Position numbers and translations under genes: made by a program. A DNA stretch of 64,000 bases, from contig JBMNJJ010000003.1 of the NCBI GenBank assembly GCA_050951605.1, positions 186,001 to 250,000 on the forward strand. Reading direction: 5' to 3'. Under the pieces are notes generated by a model. It did not search any database, had not been told where the DNA came from, and saw only the letters and a program-made list of their open reading frames with translations. Positions 42,650-55,750 of this stretch are shown here, piece by piece. Position 1 is the first letter of the stretch, and every line of letters begins with the position of its first letter. This DNA comes from DUTS01 sp050951605. GTDB taxonomy: Bacteria > Bacillota > Peptococcia > DRI-13 > DTU073.

Positions 42650-42880
42650 ATGATAAAGAACAAGTTTTAATGCTGATTTATATTTTATCCATCAAGTAAT
42701 GTTACATAAGGAAATTGTTTTGGATAGGGCTGTCGAGAGGCGGGTATCTTTTATGACTTATATCATAGGCAAGCATTAAAAAGGTTGGGGGAAAAAGGAA
42801 GGAAATATCAAAATGGTAGAATTCGCTAACCTTGTTCAAGAAAAATTTTTGTGGCGGCAATATATTAGATAGGCTGTTCT
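42650..42880 (+). pseudogene. Degenerate coding region between recR and DUF2508 gene
   Basis: The region has several short open stretches in shifting frames, such as MLHKEIVLDRAVERR (from 42699) and, in another frame, FYDLYHRQALKRLGEKGRKY, but no continuous gene and no recognised family. It may be a decayed small gene. A terminator hairpin follows at 42891-42936. Confidence 0.25.
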
Positions 42881-42890
42881 AGGTAAAACG

Positions 42891-42936
42891 AAAGAATCTC
42901 GTGTCACTTTAATGTGATCTGGGGTTCTTTTCTTTT
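42891..42936 (+). terminator. Terminator of the dnaX-ybaB-recR unit
   Basis: AAAGAA/TTCTTT outer arms and GTGTCAC/GTGAT inner arms with a TTTAAT loop, followed by T-rich sequence. Confidence 0.65.
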
Positions 42937-43007
42937 GGATAAATAGTAATAAGATGCTCTTCATTTGGATACGATATAACAATAAATGAAGAGAGGAAGA
43001 ATAACGG

Positions 43008-43352
43008 ATGCTCAAAGAGAGATTTTCTAAAATTTCAGTAAAGATTAGTCCCTTGAAAGTTTATGGAAGTAAATTTGGACAATACATACGTACATTATTA
43101 ATTTGGAAAAGTCCTATAAAAGATGAAGGATTAAAAAAGCGTTCTTGGGTAACTTTAGTGGAAAAGGCAAAATTGGAATGGGAACAGTCGCAAGTACTTT
43201 TTAATGAAGCTCAAGATCCTGAACTTATTGACCATGCGATTTATGCGATGGGAGCGGCGGAAAGAAAATATATGTATTTGTTAAAAGAGGCTCGTAAAGA
43301 AAGGGTGGTTCATGAAGACTTTTATTCGGTTTTTCATAATAGTTCGCTGTAG
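43008..43352 (+). CDS. DUF2508 protein (YaaL-like)
   Basis: The 114-residue protein ends with the DUF2508 pattern (LVEKAKLEWEQSQVLFNEAQ, then AIYAMGAAERKYMYLLKEAR), a helical domain found next to recR and bofA in Firmicutes (yaaL in Bacillus). The 50-residue N-terminal part is longer than usual and poorly conserved. GAGAGGAAG precedes ATG. Function unknown. Confidence 0.8.
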   Translation: MLKERFSKISVKISPLKVYGSKFGQYIRTLLIWKSPIKDEGLKKRSWVTLVEKAKLEWEQSQVLFNEAQDPELIDHAIYAMGAAERKYMYLLKEARKERVVHEDFYSVFHNSSL

Positions 43353-43449
43353 CTGTAGAGCAGGATAATGTTTTTATGTTCTAAAGAAGAAAAGTGGACA
43401 ATACAATATTAAAAAAAGAGATTAAGAAAAAAGTGGTGGTGGAGAGAGT

Positions 43450-43713
43450 ATGGAGGTAGGGGTAATTTTAGCGACACTTTTATTATTAATCGTTTTATAT
43501 TTGATAGTTCGTTTAACTATAGGACCTTTAAAAGTGCTTACGCGGTTTTTTGTGCACTGCGTGATCGCTTTGTTAGTATTGGTGGGGCTTAATTTTGTAG
43601 GGTTTTATGCCGGTTTCCATTTGCCTGTAAATCCGGTGAGTGTAATGGGGGTAGGTGTTTTAGGTTTCCCCGGTTTAATTCTATTAGTTTTTTTGAGTTA
43701 TTTATTTATCTAA
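43450..43713 (+). CDS. bofA: Pro-sigma-K processing inhibitor BofA
   Basis: The 87-residue protein has two hydrophobic segments and the BofA pattern (GPLKVLTRFFVHCVIALLVL, then HLPVNPVSVMGVGVLGFPG). In Bacillus BofA inhibits the SpoIVFB protease during sporulation. The recR-yaaL-bofA order supports the call and indicates that the organism can sporulate or descends from a sporulating lineage. A terminator follows. Confidence 0.93.
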   Translation: MEVGVILATLLLLIVLYLIVRLTIGPLKVLTRFFVHCVIALLVLVGLNFVGFYAGFHLPVNPVSVMGVGVLGFPGLILLVFLSYLFI

Positions 43714-43742
43714 GCTGAATGTAGTGCGAAAGAGTGAAACAT

Positions 43743-43782
43743 AGGCATTATTCCTTTATTGTTAAGGGGTAGTGCCTTTTTT
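43743..43782 (+). terminator. Terminator after bofA
   Basis: AGGCA...CCTT and AAGG...TGCCT arms followed by TTTTT. Confidence 0.75.
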
Positions 43783-43836
43783 CATAAAAGGGTATTGATC
43801 TGGACAAAATATGATCACCTTTTATTAAGGGAGGGG

Positions 43837-44520
43837 GTGAGAGTAGGGGAAGGTCAAGAGCGGATAGTAGAGGCTTATGTAGGGGAATATGCTAGTGGAA
43901 AAAGTGAGGTAGCTTTAAATCGTGCTTTAAAGCTTGTGCGAAGGGGATATAAACCAGTAACATTAGTTGATTTTGATTTGGTGGAACCTTTTTATACTTT
44001 ACGTCCTTTACAAAAAGAATTAGTAAGGCAAGGTTTACAAGTTTTAACTTGGGAAACGGAAAAGATGATTGGCTTGGGGGAAACGGGAACTTTACTTAAG
44101 CCGGAGGTAAGGTGGGCTTTAAAAAGGGAAGGCGATGTCATTATTGATGTAGGCTATGGAGTGGCAGGAGCTGGGAAATTAGCTCTTTTAGCTAATATCC
44201 ACGAGTGTCCGGAATTAAAGGTATATGTTGTACTTAACATTGCGCGACCGCTTACCGCTGATGTGGCGAGGATTGTGGACTATGTGAAGACATTGGGGAC
44301 TGTGCAGGGAGTAATTAATAATTCTCATTGTGGAGATGATACTGATATCGAGCTTATTCAGGCAGGAGCAAAGATTGTTACGAAAGCTGCTAAAAGATTA
44401 GGTTTATCGGTAATAGGAACAACCGTAGAGCAAAGGTTTGCCGAGCAAATTAAGGAATATGACGTGATGGGTAATCCGGTATTTTTTCTAGAGCGACAGA
44501 TGAATCGCTATTTATGGTGA
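43837..44520 (+). CDS. P-loop ATPase upstream of the oxidoreductase genes
   Basis: The 227-residue protein has a modified Walker A (GEYASGKSEVALNRAL) at its N-terminus and VTLVDFDLVEPFYTLR, which suggests a MinD/ParA- or CobQ-like nucleotide-binding fold. GTG 43837 has AAGGGAGGG upstream; the longer frame to 43759 starts inside a terminator. It lies 30 bases before three 2-oxoacid oxidoreductase subunits, so a role in their maturation or regulation is plausible but unproved. Confidence 0.7.
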   Translation: MRVGEGQERIVEAYVGEYASGKSEVALNRALKLVRRGYKPVTLVDFDLVEPFYTLRPLQKELVRQGLQVLTWETEKMIGLGETGTLLKPEVRWALKREGDVIIDVGYGVAGAGKLALLANIHECPELKVYVVLNIARPLTADVARIVDYVKTLGTVQGVINNSHCGDDTDIELIQAGAKIVTKAAKRLGLSVIGTTVEQRFAEQIKEYDVMGNPVFFLERQMNRYLW

Positions 44521-44550
44521 TTTTAAAGAGAATTGAAGGGCGGTGTTTTA

Positions 44551-45633
44551 ATGGCGGAAAAAGCAATCGTGGGTGAAAAACGTGTTTTTATGACGGGAAA
44601 TGAAGCGGTGGCGTGGGCGGCTTTAGCTGCGGAAGCGGAGATTATGTATGGGTACCCGATTACTCCGCAAAATGAGATTATGCATTATTGGACCAGGTTA
44701 GCTCCTAAATATGGGCGCAAGTTTTTACAAACTGAAGATGAAATTTCGGCAGGATTTACCACTTGTGGAGGTGTGCTGGCCGGGAAGCGGGCTTTTACGG
44801 CCACAGCAGGTCCAGGTAATGTTTTAATGCAGGAAGCGATGAGTATGGCTGAGATGATGAGAATTCCCACTGTGGTGGTAGTACAACAGCGGGGAGGTCC
44901 GTCTACGGCAACGGTGATTTATTCACAGCAGGAAACTACTTTAACTTGTTTCGGCGGGAATGGCGAAGGTTTGCGGATTGTTTATTCTACAAGTTCTCAT
45001 CAGGAATTATTTGATTATACTATTAAATCTTTTTATATTGCCTGGAAATATCGTTTTCCTACTTTTGTGTTAGGTGATGGTTATCAGGCGAAAATGCGTG
45101 AGTCCCTTTATCTTTATAATCCTGTGGAGAAAGGAATTCCGCTGGCAGAGTCTTCTCCTTTTTTAGGTCAGGAAGGAATGCCGGGTGTAGAGCGAGAGCC
45201 CTCTCATTTAAGAAATACTTATAATACAGAGGAAGAACTTTATCAGGTTATTACGGGAATTGTGGAGGCTTATAAGCGGATGACTCCGGAAGTAGTGGAG
45301 TATCAGGCTAGTGACCTTGAGGATGCGGAGATAGTTGTGCTTGCCCATGGGATTGTGTCTAGAGCAGCACGGGAAGCGGTAAACATTTTACGTAGTGAGG
45401 GTCGGAAAGTGGGGTATTTTCGCCCGGTGACTTTACGTCCTTTTCCTATCGCTCCTTTGAGGGAAATTGCTCAAAAGGTAAAAAAGTTAATAGTTGCGGA
45501 ATCAGCCCAAGGGCAGTTGCTTAAATTAGTACAAGAGGCTCTTTATGGAGAAGCAGTTCCTCTCGTACCTTATTTTAAGCCCGGGCAAGGGATAACCGGA
45601 GAAGAATTAGTGGAGTTTATTAAAAAACAATAA
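44551..45633 (+). CDS. 2-oxoacid:ferredoxin oxidoreductase, alpha subunit
   Basis: The 360-residue protein is the alpha subunit of a KorA/VorB-like enzyme that oxidatively decarboxylates 2-oxoacids to acyl-CoA while reducing ferredoxin. Motifs are MYGYPITPQNEIMHYW, TATAGPGNVLMQEAMSMAEM and a C-terminal transketolase-like domain. Whether the substrate is 2-oxoglutarate, 2-oxoisovalerate or another acid cannot be told. ATG 44551 follows GGGCGGTG. Beta and gamma subunits follow. Confidence 0.9.
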   Translation: MAEKAIVGEKRVFMTGNEAVAWAALAAEAEIMYGYPITPQNEIMHYWTRLAPKYGRKFLQTEDEISAGFTTCGGVLAGKRAFTATAGPGNVLMQEAMSMAEMMRIPTVVVVQQRGGPSTATVIYSQQETTLTCFGGNGEGLRIVYSTSSHQELFDYTIKSFYIAWKYRFPTFVLGDGYQAKMRESLYLYNPVEKGIPLAESSPFLGQEGMPGVEREPSHLRNTYNTEEELYQVITGIVEAYKRMTPEVVEYQASDLEDAEIVVLAHGIVSRAAREAVNILRSEGRKVGYFRPVTLRPFPIAPLREIAQKVKKLIVAESAQGQLLKLVQEALYGEAVPLVPYFKPGQGITGEELVEFIKKQ

Positions 45634-45645
45634 GGAGGAATCTTG

Positions 45646-46395
45646 ATGGCTGTAGTTCCTAATATGCCAAAGTCATGGCGGGTAGAAACAAAGCCTCATA
45701 AGTTTTGCCCCGGTTGTGGACATGGCTTAGTTTTAAAAGCACTAGGTGAGGCGATAGATGAATTGGGTATTCAGGACAGGGTTGTTTTTGGTTGTGATAT
45801 TGGCTGCTCTCTCTTAGCCTGGGATTTTTTTAATGTGGATATCGTCCAGACTCATCACGGGCGAACAACACCGGTCATGGTAGGGGTCAAACGGGCGCGT
45901 CCGGATAGGATTTGTATTGCTTATATGGGGGATGGCGGTGGGTATGCGATTGGTTCACAGCATTTAGTTAATGCGGCGACCCGGAATGAAAAAATCACTG
46001 CTATTTTGGTGAACAACTGTAATTACGGCATGACGGGTGGACAGATGGCTCCAACTACTTTACCGGAAATGAAAACGGAGACAACACCATATGGTCGTGA
46101 TGTGGAGGAAACAGGGTATCCGACACAGGGACCAGAAATGGTAGCGGCGATTACGAGAGAAGGTGCCTATACGGCACGAGGGACTGTAGCTAATGTGCGC
46201 CAATTGAAAAATTATTTAAAAAAGGCTTTACAGAATCAGTTAGGGGGGAAGGGATTTTCTTTTGTCGAGGCACTTTCAGCGTGCCCGACCAACTGGAGTA
46301 CTAATGCTAAAGCTACGTGGAATTTTCTAGAGGAAAGTATGCCTGAGTTTTTCAAAGTGGGAGAAGTGAAAAAAGCGGCAAAGGAGGGCGAATAG
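45646..46395 (+). CDS. 2-oxoacid:ferredoxin oxidoreductase, beta subunit (TPP-binding)
   Basis: The 249-residue protein carries the thiamine diphosphate site (YMGDGGGYAIGSQHLVNAAT, then VNNCNYGMTGGQMAPTT) and the CPGCGHG motif near residue 22. It pairs with the alpha subunit encoded upstream. AAGGAGG lies 8 bases before ATG 45646; TTG 45643 is an alternative. The gamma subunit starts 5 bases after its stop. Confidence 0.93.
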   Translation: MAVVPNMPKSWRVETKPHKFCPGCGHGLVLKALGEAIDELGIQDRVVFGCDIGCSLLAWDFFNVDIVQTHHGRTTPVMVGVKRARPDRICIAYMGDGGGYAIGSQHLVNAATRNEKITAILVNNCNYGMTGGQMAPTTLPEMKTETTPYGRDVEETGYPTQGPEMVAAITREGAYTARGTVANVRQLKNYLKKALQNQLGGKGFSFVEALSACPTNWSTNAKATWNFLEESMPEFFKVGEVKKAAKEGE

Positions 46396-46399
46396 GTTT

Positions 46400-46969
46400 A
46401 TGAAAGGGACTGTAAAAATTGCTTTAGCCGGAGAAGGTGGACAGGGTGTGCAGTCGGTAGCCGGGATTATGGTGGAAGCGGCTAATGATGAAGGACGAGA
46501 GGCTTTATATATTCCAAACTTTGGTGTTGAACAGCGAGGTGGGGTGTCACTGGCTTTTTGTCAAATTTCAGATGAAAAGGTGGGTGCGCCTAAATTTCGC
46601 GATGCCGACCTGGTGATTGCTTTATCGGATCGGGCTGTTCGTCGGACAAAACAGTATGTGAACCAAGATACGTTATTTATTTATGATAGTTCCCTCCAAG
46701 GAATTGAAGATGAATTACCACAGAATGCCAAGAAAGTTTTAGCTATTCCGGCTTTAGATATAGCTAAAAAAGAACTACATCCACGTGTCTTTAATATTAT
46801 CATTATGGGGGCGGCAATTGAGGCGACGAAAATTGTGGAGATGGAACAGGCGAAAAAAGCGGTCGAAAAGAGGTTAGGCTATAAGTTTGCTCAGAACCCG
46901 AAGCTAAGGGAATTGAATTTCAAGGCATTGGAACGGGGAGCGGAATTAGTTAAACAATTATTAGCCTGA
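46400..46969 (+). CDS. 2-oxoacid:ferredoxin oxidoreductase, gamma subunit
   Basis: The 189-residue protein has the gamma-subunit signature GEGGQGVQSVAGIMVEAA and PNFGVEQRGGVSLAFCQIS. It completes a three-subunit enzyme. No 2x[4Fe-4S] ferredoxin-like delta subunit is encoded next to it, so electrons must leave through a separate ferredoxin or a subunit encoded elsewhere. No clear terminator follows. Confidence 0.92.
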   Translation: MKGTVKIALAGEGGQGVQSVAGIMVEAANDEGREALYIPNFGVEQRGGVSLAFCQISDEKVGAPKFRDADLVIALSDRAVRRTKQYVNQDTLFIYDSSLQGIEDELPQNAKKVLAIPALDIAKKELHPRVFNIIIMGAAIEATKIVEMEQAKKAVEKRLGYKFAQNPKLRELNFKALERGAELVKQLLA

Positions 46970-47019
46970 AAGACAGATTAAAAGGAATTAATCCAACGTA
47001 AAAGGGATTTGAGAGACTC

Positions 47020-47048
47020 TTGAAAATATTTAGAAAATGAATTATAAT
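47020..47048 (+). promoter_or_regulatory. Promoter of the first paralog
   Basis: TTGAAA at 47020-47025 and TATAAT at 47043-47048 with a 17-base spacer. The flanking sequence resembles that of the second paralog promoter. Confidence 0.75.
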
Positions 47049-47100
47049 TGTCATAATAATGGAGTGTTTACGGTGAGGAGAAAAAAGAGGGGGCAATTTT

Positions 47101-47715
47101 ATGGGGGAGATCGATCAGGAGTGTGGAATCAAAGACCATCCCACAAGAAGTAATCTTATGAGGGACTTACGAAGATATCAGGTGGGAATATGGGTAATGC
47201 AAAAGAAAACGTTGAAGGAGCAAAAGAAATGGTTCGCACAACAGAATTTATATGTTGGGATACCAACAGCATTGGGGTTAATAAAAGATGAGAAGAGGTC
47301 AGCGTTAGTGATAGAGGAGATACCTCCTTTGCCGGAAGATATATGGAAAGCCAGAGAACAGTTACGACGTACGTCTGAGCAATTAAGAGAATCGACAAAG
47401 CGGTTACTTGATAGATATGAGAAAGGCTTATCTTTGATCCCGGGATTTAAAACGTTATATCGGCTTATACGGGGAGAAGATTTCTCGCAAGTAGAGAAAT
47501 TATCGCAACTTGCAGAGGAACAATTACAAAGAGCAGAGGAACTATTGCCACAAATAGAGGTGCAGCAAATAACCCCGGAACGGGATAGGAAGTCACTTAA
47601 GGATTTCGTAGTTCTGGAAAAAGGAGCACAACCACAGGAAAACAGTCTAGTTGTCGAAGAGGGAGCTGTGGAAAAGGCATCTTTGCAGAGAAGTAATGAC
47701 GAACCAGCGCACTGA
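47101..47715 (+). CDS. Unknown protein, first of a tandem paralog pair
   Basis: The 204-residue protein is soluble, charged and largely helical, with no recognised domain. It shares with the next gene an N-terminal basic region, an IPPLPEDIWKAREQLRRTSE block (IPSLPKDIYEAQAQLNQTDE in the paralog), a LIPGFKTLYRLI-like block, and a C-terminus EKASLQRSNDE. The shared block repeats QLRRTSEQLRESTKRL, a probable coiled coil. GAGGGGG precedes ATG, and a strong promoter lies 53 bases upstream. No signal peptide or membrane segment is seen. Confidence 0.7.
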   Translation: MGEIDQECGIKDHPTRSNLMRDLRRYQVGIWVMQKKTLKEQKKWFAQQNLYVGIPTALGLIKDEKRSALVIEEIPPLPEDIWKAREQLRRTSEQLRESTKRLLDRYEKGLSLIPGFKTLYRLIRGEDFSQVEKLSQLAEEQLQRAEELLPQIEVQQITPERDRKSLKDFVVLEKGAQPQENSLVVEEGAVEKASLQRSNDEPAH

Positions 47716-47774
47716 TTTTTTGTAATACTTAAAAGGGAATTAATTCAGTATAAGAGAAAGTTTACTTTAGAGTC

Positions 47775-47803
47775 TTGAAAACATTTAGAAAGCAGGGTAC
47801 AGT
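47775..47803 (+). promoter_or_regulatory. Promoter of the second paralog
   Basis: TTGAAA at 47775-47780 and TACAGT at 47798-47803 with a 17-base spacer; TTTAGAAA and the downstream CATAATAATG match the first paralog promoter. Confidence 0.65.
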
Positions 47804-47867
47804 TGCCACAACTGTCATAATAATGAGTTTCTTCAGTAAATTAGGGGAAGAAACGAGGAGGTAATTT

Positions 47868-49277
47868 ATGAGAGAGAATCATTGGTTGCGGAAAGAACAA
47901 GTGAAACGGAGGAGACGACAAAAGCTCACGTTGGCGGCACAAAAGGCGCAATGGATAGCACAGTACTATATGATTATACCACCAGTAATGATGTTAAGAA
48001 AAAAGGTGAAGCCAATTGCAATATTATATGATAGGATTCCATCTTTACCGAAAGATATATATGAGGCTCAAGCACAGTTAAACCAAACGGATGAACAATT
48101 AAGGGAAACGAACAGGCGGTTAAAGGAAAGATATGATTTAATACCGGGAGTTAAAATGATATCTGATTTTATGTCACCGCAAGTAGATAAACTGCAACGA
48201 ATGGCAAATATAACTATTACTCAAGTTTTTGTACAAGCAGATGAACTACAGCTAATGGCAGATAGAACCGTTTCTAGAGTTATTGTCACGGAGGGCATGT
48301 TACAAAAGGCGGAAAATAAGTTACAAAGATTATGTGAAAAACTTAATAAGGAGCCACGAGGATATGACGAAAGCGCATATAAATTTTCGTCTAATAAATA
48401 CAATTTAATTTGTGATATTGATTATGATCACCATAAGGAAAAATTATATAGCAATGAAATGCGAATGATTGAAGACGGATTTAATAAATTGGCAAAAGAG
48501 CTGGACTTCGTTTTGGAAAAATGTCCGCAATTCCGAGATGAATTCTTTACAACTAAACAAAAAGCCGAAGAACGAGCAGGAATTTATGATGTGCTTAGAA
48601 AAGCATATAATGACAGGGACTTAGGTGTTAAAGACCCGGATTATGAGCCGCATTTTCTGGATTATGAGCCATATTTAGATAGGTTAAGGGAATTGGAGAA
48701 AGATCTGCATAATGACTGGGGATTAAATGACCTTGACGGGATTGAACGTAAAATTCAGAGCCAAATTAGGTTTTGGGAGAATTGGCACTATGATAAGTTA
48801 AATGCAGAAAGCATAGTAAAGGGGCATTTGGGTCGAATATGTAAAGAAGTTAATGCTGCACCAAGGAATAAGCAATTGATTTTCAATGAATTTTCTTGGT
48901 TGGAACGTCGGATAGACAATACTGGCATAAAAGTAAGGTCAGATGTGATGGAAAAAATAGATAAAACCAGAAAGAAAATTCGGGAACGGGCAGACCTTTA
49001 TCTTGCACTTGATAAAGTTGATGATGGAAGGGGCTCGGGTGTCGATTCTGATTATAAGCCCATAATAGATAGGTTAAGGGAATTAGAGAAGGATTTGCAT
49101 AATGATTGGGGTTTGAAAAACCTTGACAGGCTTGAACGTGATGTTGAAAGCGATGTTCGGTTTAGGGACAATGAGGCTAAAAGACCATTGGAGGAGTGGG
49201 GGCAGGCAGATAAGACGACAAAAGGAATAAAAGAAAAGTCATCTTTGCAGAAAATTAATGACGAAATAGCACGTTAA
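47868..49277 (+). CDS. Unknown protein, second of a tandem paralog pair, with internal repeats
   Basis: The 469-residue protein shares its N-terminal half and C-terminal end (EKSSLQKINDE) with the preceding paralog. Between them lies an added region with a duplicated unit: DRLRELEKDLHNDWGLNDLD and DRLRELEKDLHNDWGLKNLD, each preceded by DPDYEP- or DSDYKP-like sequence and an ERAxxY helix. It is soluble and helical with likely coiled coils. It has its own promoter and a strong ribosome-binding site (GAGGAGGT). No family is recognised; a structural or scaffold role is only a guess. Confidence 0.7.
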   Translation: MRENHWLRKEQVKRRRRQKLTLAAQKAQWIAQYYMIIPPVMMLRKKVKPIAILYDRIPSLPKDIYEAQAQLNQTDEQLRETNRRLKERYDLIPGVKMISDFMSPQVDKLQRMANITITQVFVQADELQLMADRTVSRVIVTEGMLQKAENKLQRLCEKLNKEPRGYDESAYKFSSNKYNLICDIDYDHHKEKLYSNEMRMIEDGFNKLAKELDFVLEKCPQFRDEFFTTKQKAEERAGIYDVLRKAYNDRDLGVKDPDYEPHFLDYEPYLDRLRELEKDLHNDWGLNDLDGIERKIQSQIRFWENWHYDKLNAESIVKGHLGRICKEVNAAPRNKQLIFNEFSWLERRIDNTGIKVRSDVMEKIDKTRKKIRERADLYLALDKVDDGRGSGVDSDYKPIIDRLRELEKDLHNDWGLKNLDRLERDVESDVRFRDNEAKRPLEEWGQADKTTKGIKEKSSLQKINDEIAR

Positions 49278-49306
49278 TTTTTACTATTGTTATAAGGAGT
49301 CGGGGG

Positions 49307-49350
49307 GGGGAAGCTTTGTTTGTTAAAAACAAAACTTCCCGTTATCTTTT
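49307..49350 (+). terminator. Terminator after the paralog pair
   Basis: GGGAAGCTTTGTTT / AAACAAAACTTCCC stem followed by GTTATCTTTTT. Confidence 0.8.
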
Positions 49351-49454
49351 TAAGGGAGATTGTTTCCAACCGCAAGCTGTGTTAAACTAATTCTTACTTA
49401 GGCTAAAGCTTGTGCTTTGCTTTTTAGCGGGACTTTGAAAGGGGAAGTATAACT

Positions 49455-50117
49455 ATGCTGTTGTTGGGGGCTGTAGTAAACAGCTTGGCGGTTGTTATGG
49501 GGGGAAGCATCGGACTTTTACTGAAGAGAGGTCTATCTGCAAAGGTAGGCGAGACAATCATGGGTGGTTTGGCACTTTGCGTGTTATATATCGGGATTAG
49601 CGGTTCCCTAGCAGGAGAACACATTTTGCTTGCGATATTAGCGATGGCGCTTGGTGCGCTTTGCGGTGAATGGCTTGACCTCGATGGAAGAACAAAGCGG
49701 CTAGGAGAAAGGTGGCAGGTTGATTCCATGATTGCCCAGGGCTTTATTACGGCAAGTTTATTATTTTGTGTAGGGGCAATGGCTATTGTCGGGTCATTAC
49801 AGAGCGGCTTGACCGGAAACCATGAAACGTTATTTGCTAAGTCTTTGATTGATGGCATTGCGGCTCTTGTATTGGCTTCAAGTTTAGGAGTCGGTGTATT
49901 GTTATCAGGAGGATTATTATTGGTCTATGAGGGCGGGCTTACTCTTTTAGCTAAAGTAATTGAACCATATTTGACTACCTCTATGATCAACGAAATAACT
50001 TGTGTAGGTTCCTTATTAATTATCGGTATTGCGCTTAATATGCTCAAGGTTACGAATCTTAAAATAATGAATTATGTTCCGGCAATTTTTTTCATAATTA
50101 TCTTTTGTTTGTTCTAA
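49455..50117 (+). CDS. DUF554 membrane protein
   Basis: The 220-residue protein has six or seven membrane segments and the DUF554 pattern (GAVVNSLAVVMGGSIGLLLK, then SLIDGIAALVLASSLGVGVL). The family is widespread in Firmicutes and may be a transporter, but its function is unknown. GGGGAAG lies before ATG. It is a single gene between the paralog pair and the rRNA operon. Confidence 0.85.
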   Translation: MLLLGAVVNSLAVVMGGSIGLLLKRGLSAKVGETIMGGLALCVLYIGISGSLAGEHILLAILAMALGALCGEWLDLDGRTKRLGERWQVDSMIAQGFITASLLFCVGAMAIVGSLQSGLTGNHETLFAKSLIDGIAALVLASSLGVGVLLSGGLLLVYEGGLTLLAKVIEPYLTTSMINEITCVGSLLIIGIALNMLKVTNLKIMNYVPAIFFIIIFCLF

Positions 50118-50195
50118 TGAATAAGAAAAAATTGTGAAATAACCGAAGGAACTAGGAAGAAAGATAAAAAAAGAATTTAATTTAGAAAAAACCCC

Positions 50196-50224
50196 TTGAC
50201 AGGCGAAGATGAAGTTGCTAAGAT
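50196..50224 (+). promoter_or_regulatory. rRNA operon promoter
   Basis: TTGACA at 50196-50201 and TAAGAT at 50219-50224 with a 17-base spacer. A leader of about 220 bases follows, with a TCTTTGAAAACTGAAC antitermination-like element and a GGATTGT/ACAATCC hairpin (50376-50408). Confidence 0.8.
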
Positions 50225-50454
50225 AGAGAATGTCGCATTCATGGCGACACGGTCTTTGAAAACTGAACAGTTGAAAAGCCAAGCGTAACAAGCTTGAAAA
50301 AAGCGGGTCATCGCAAGATGATCAAGTCAATTGAAATTCAATTGAGTAAAGAAGTATTTATTATACTTCGAAAAAGGATTGTCAGAAGCAAACTGCTTAT
50401 CACAATCCGCAAAAGAAGTAATTACGAGCTAAGTCAAGCTCTGTAAAATAAATT

Positions 50455-52006
<1,552 letters not shown>

Positions 52007-52089
52007 GGGAGATATTCGTAGTCTGTTTAGCAGACTCGAAATCCTAGGTCGGTCGCTTGGTTTCAACTGTTTAGTTTTCAGGGACCACT

Positions 52090-52209
52090 AAATGCATTAT
52101 AAACGGCGGATTACGTCGTTACTCTGCGGATTCGGTGTGCTCACGTACTAAAAGTACGCTCCGCGCACCTCACCTTGAGTGCCTAGTACTCCTTGTTTCT
52201 AATGCATTT
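52090..52209 (+). repeat. Hairpin repeat A in the 16S-23S spacer
   Basis: A 120-base unit bounded by AAATGCATTA and TAATGCATTT. It contains CTCACGTACTAAAAGTACGC and CTCCGCGCACC. A related copy in the opposite orientation lies at 52519-52592. No tRNA is found in the spacer (52006-52620). Confidence 0.6.
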
Positions 52210-52391
52210 TGAAAAAATGTGATATACATTTTCAAAAGGAACCTGAAAAAATTAAATCATGTTTCCAGTAACCACCTAAAGACAAAGTGGCGATGGGCAT
52301 GATAAGATAAAACTCCTGCTTGGAAGAGCAGAATTGTTCTTTGAAAAGTGCACAGAGAGAAAGAAAAAACCGAGGAAATAAGAAATAATAT

Positions 52392-52418
52392 CTTTGTGAT
52401 GTTCTGCACATCACAAAG
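52392..52418 (+). repeat. Perfect 9-bp hairpin in the spacer
   Basis: CTTTGTGAT / ATCACAAAG with a 9-base loop, probably part of pre-rRNA processing. Confidence 0.6.
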
Positions 52419-52498
52419 AGGATTGTCAAAAGCAAGAAATTGCTTTTCTCAATCTGTAAAAGAAACGGAAGAAGTAAATGCTTATTACGTTTCGTAAG

Positions 52499-52617
52499 AG
52501 GATTGTTAGAAGCAAGCAGACCAAGGCACCATGAAGTCCGACGCACGGAGCATACATATGGTATGTGAGTACGGAGGACGAAATGGGAACGTAGGGCTGC
52601 GCCGCTGATCACAATCC
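52499..52617 (+). repeat. Pre-23S processing hairpin carrying inverted repeat B
   Basis: GGATTGT (52500-52506) and ACAATCC (52611-52617) repeat the stem found before 16S (50376-50408) and at 52421-52454. Here the loop is enlarged by about 85 bases that resemble repeat A in inverse orientation (GCATACATATGGTATG core). Confidence 0.6.
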
Positions 52618-52620
52618 GTA

Positions 52621-55548
<2,928 letters not shown>

Positions 55549-55602
55549 ATTAAATATTTCCTCCTAGTTCTTTATTTCTGTGTACTTTTGAAAGAATTTA
55601 AT

Positions 55603-55631
55603 TTGACATTAATCTAGATAAAGTGTAAAAT
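55603..55631 (+). promoter_or_regulatory. Promoter between 23S and 5S
   Basis: TTGACA at 55603-55608 and TAAAAT at 55626-55631 with a 17-base spacer. It would let 5S rRNA be made independently of the main rrn promoter. Confidence 0.65.
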
Positions 55632-55669
55632 ATTTTTTGTATTTGTAGTCTAACGATAAAGATATGTAG

Positions 55670-55750
55670 TTAAATTGCTAGGTAAAGCGTTAGATGCGAG
55701 TAGAACAACGTAGTAATACGAAGTTGATAACGTTTTACCTAGCAATTTAA
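55670..55750 (+). repeat. 23-bp hairpin just upstream of 5S rRNA
   Basis: Bases 55670-55692 and 55728-55750 are inverted repeats over 23 positions with a single G-U pair and a 35-base loop. The 5S gene begins 2 bases later. Confidence 0.85.
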
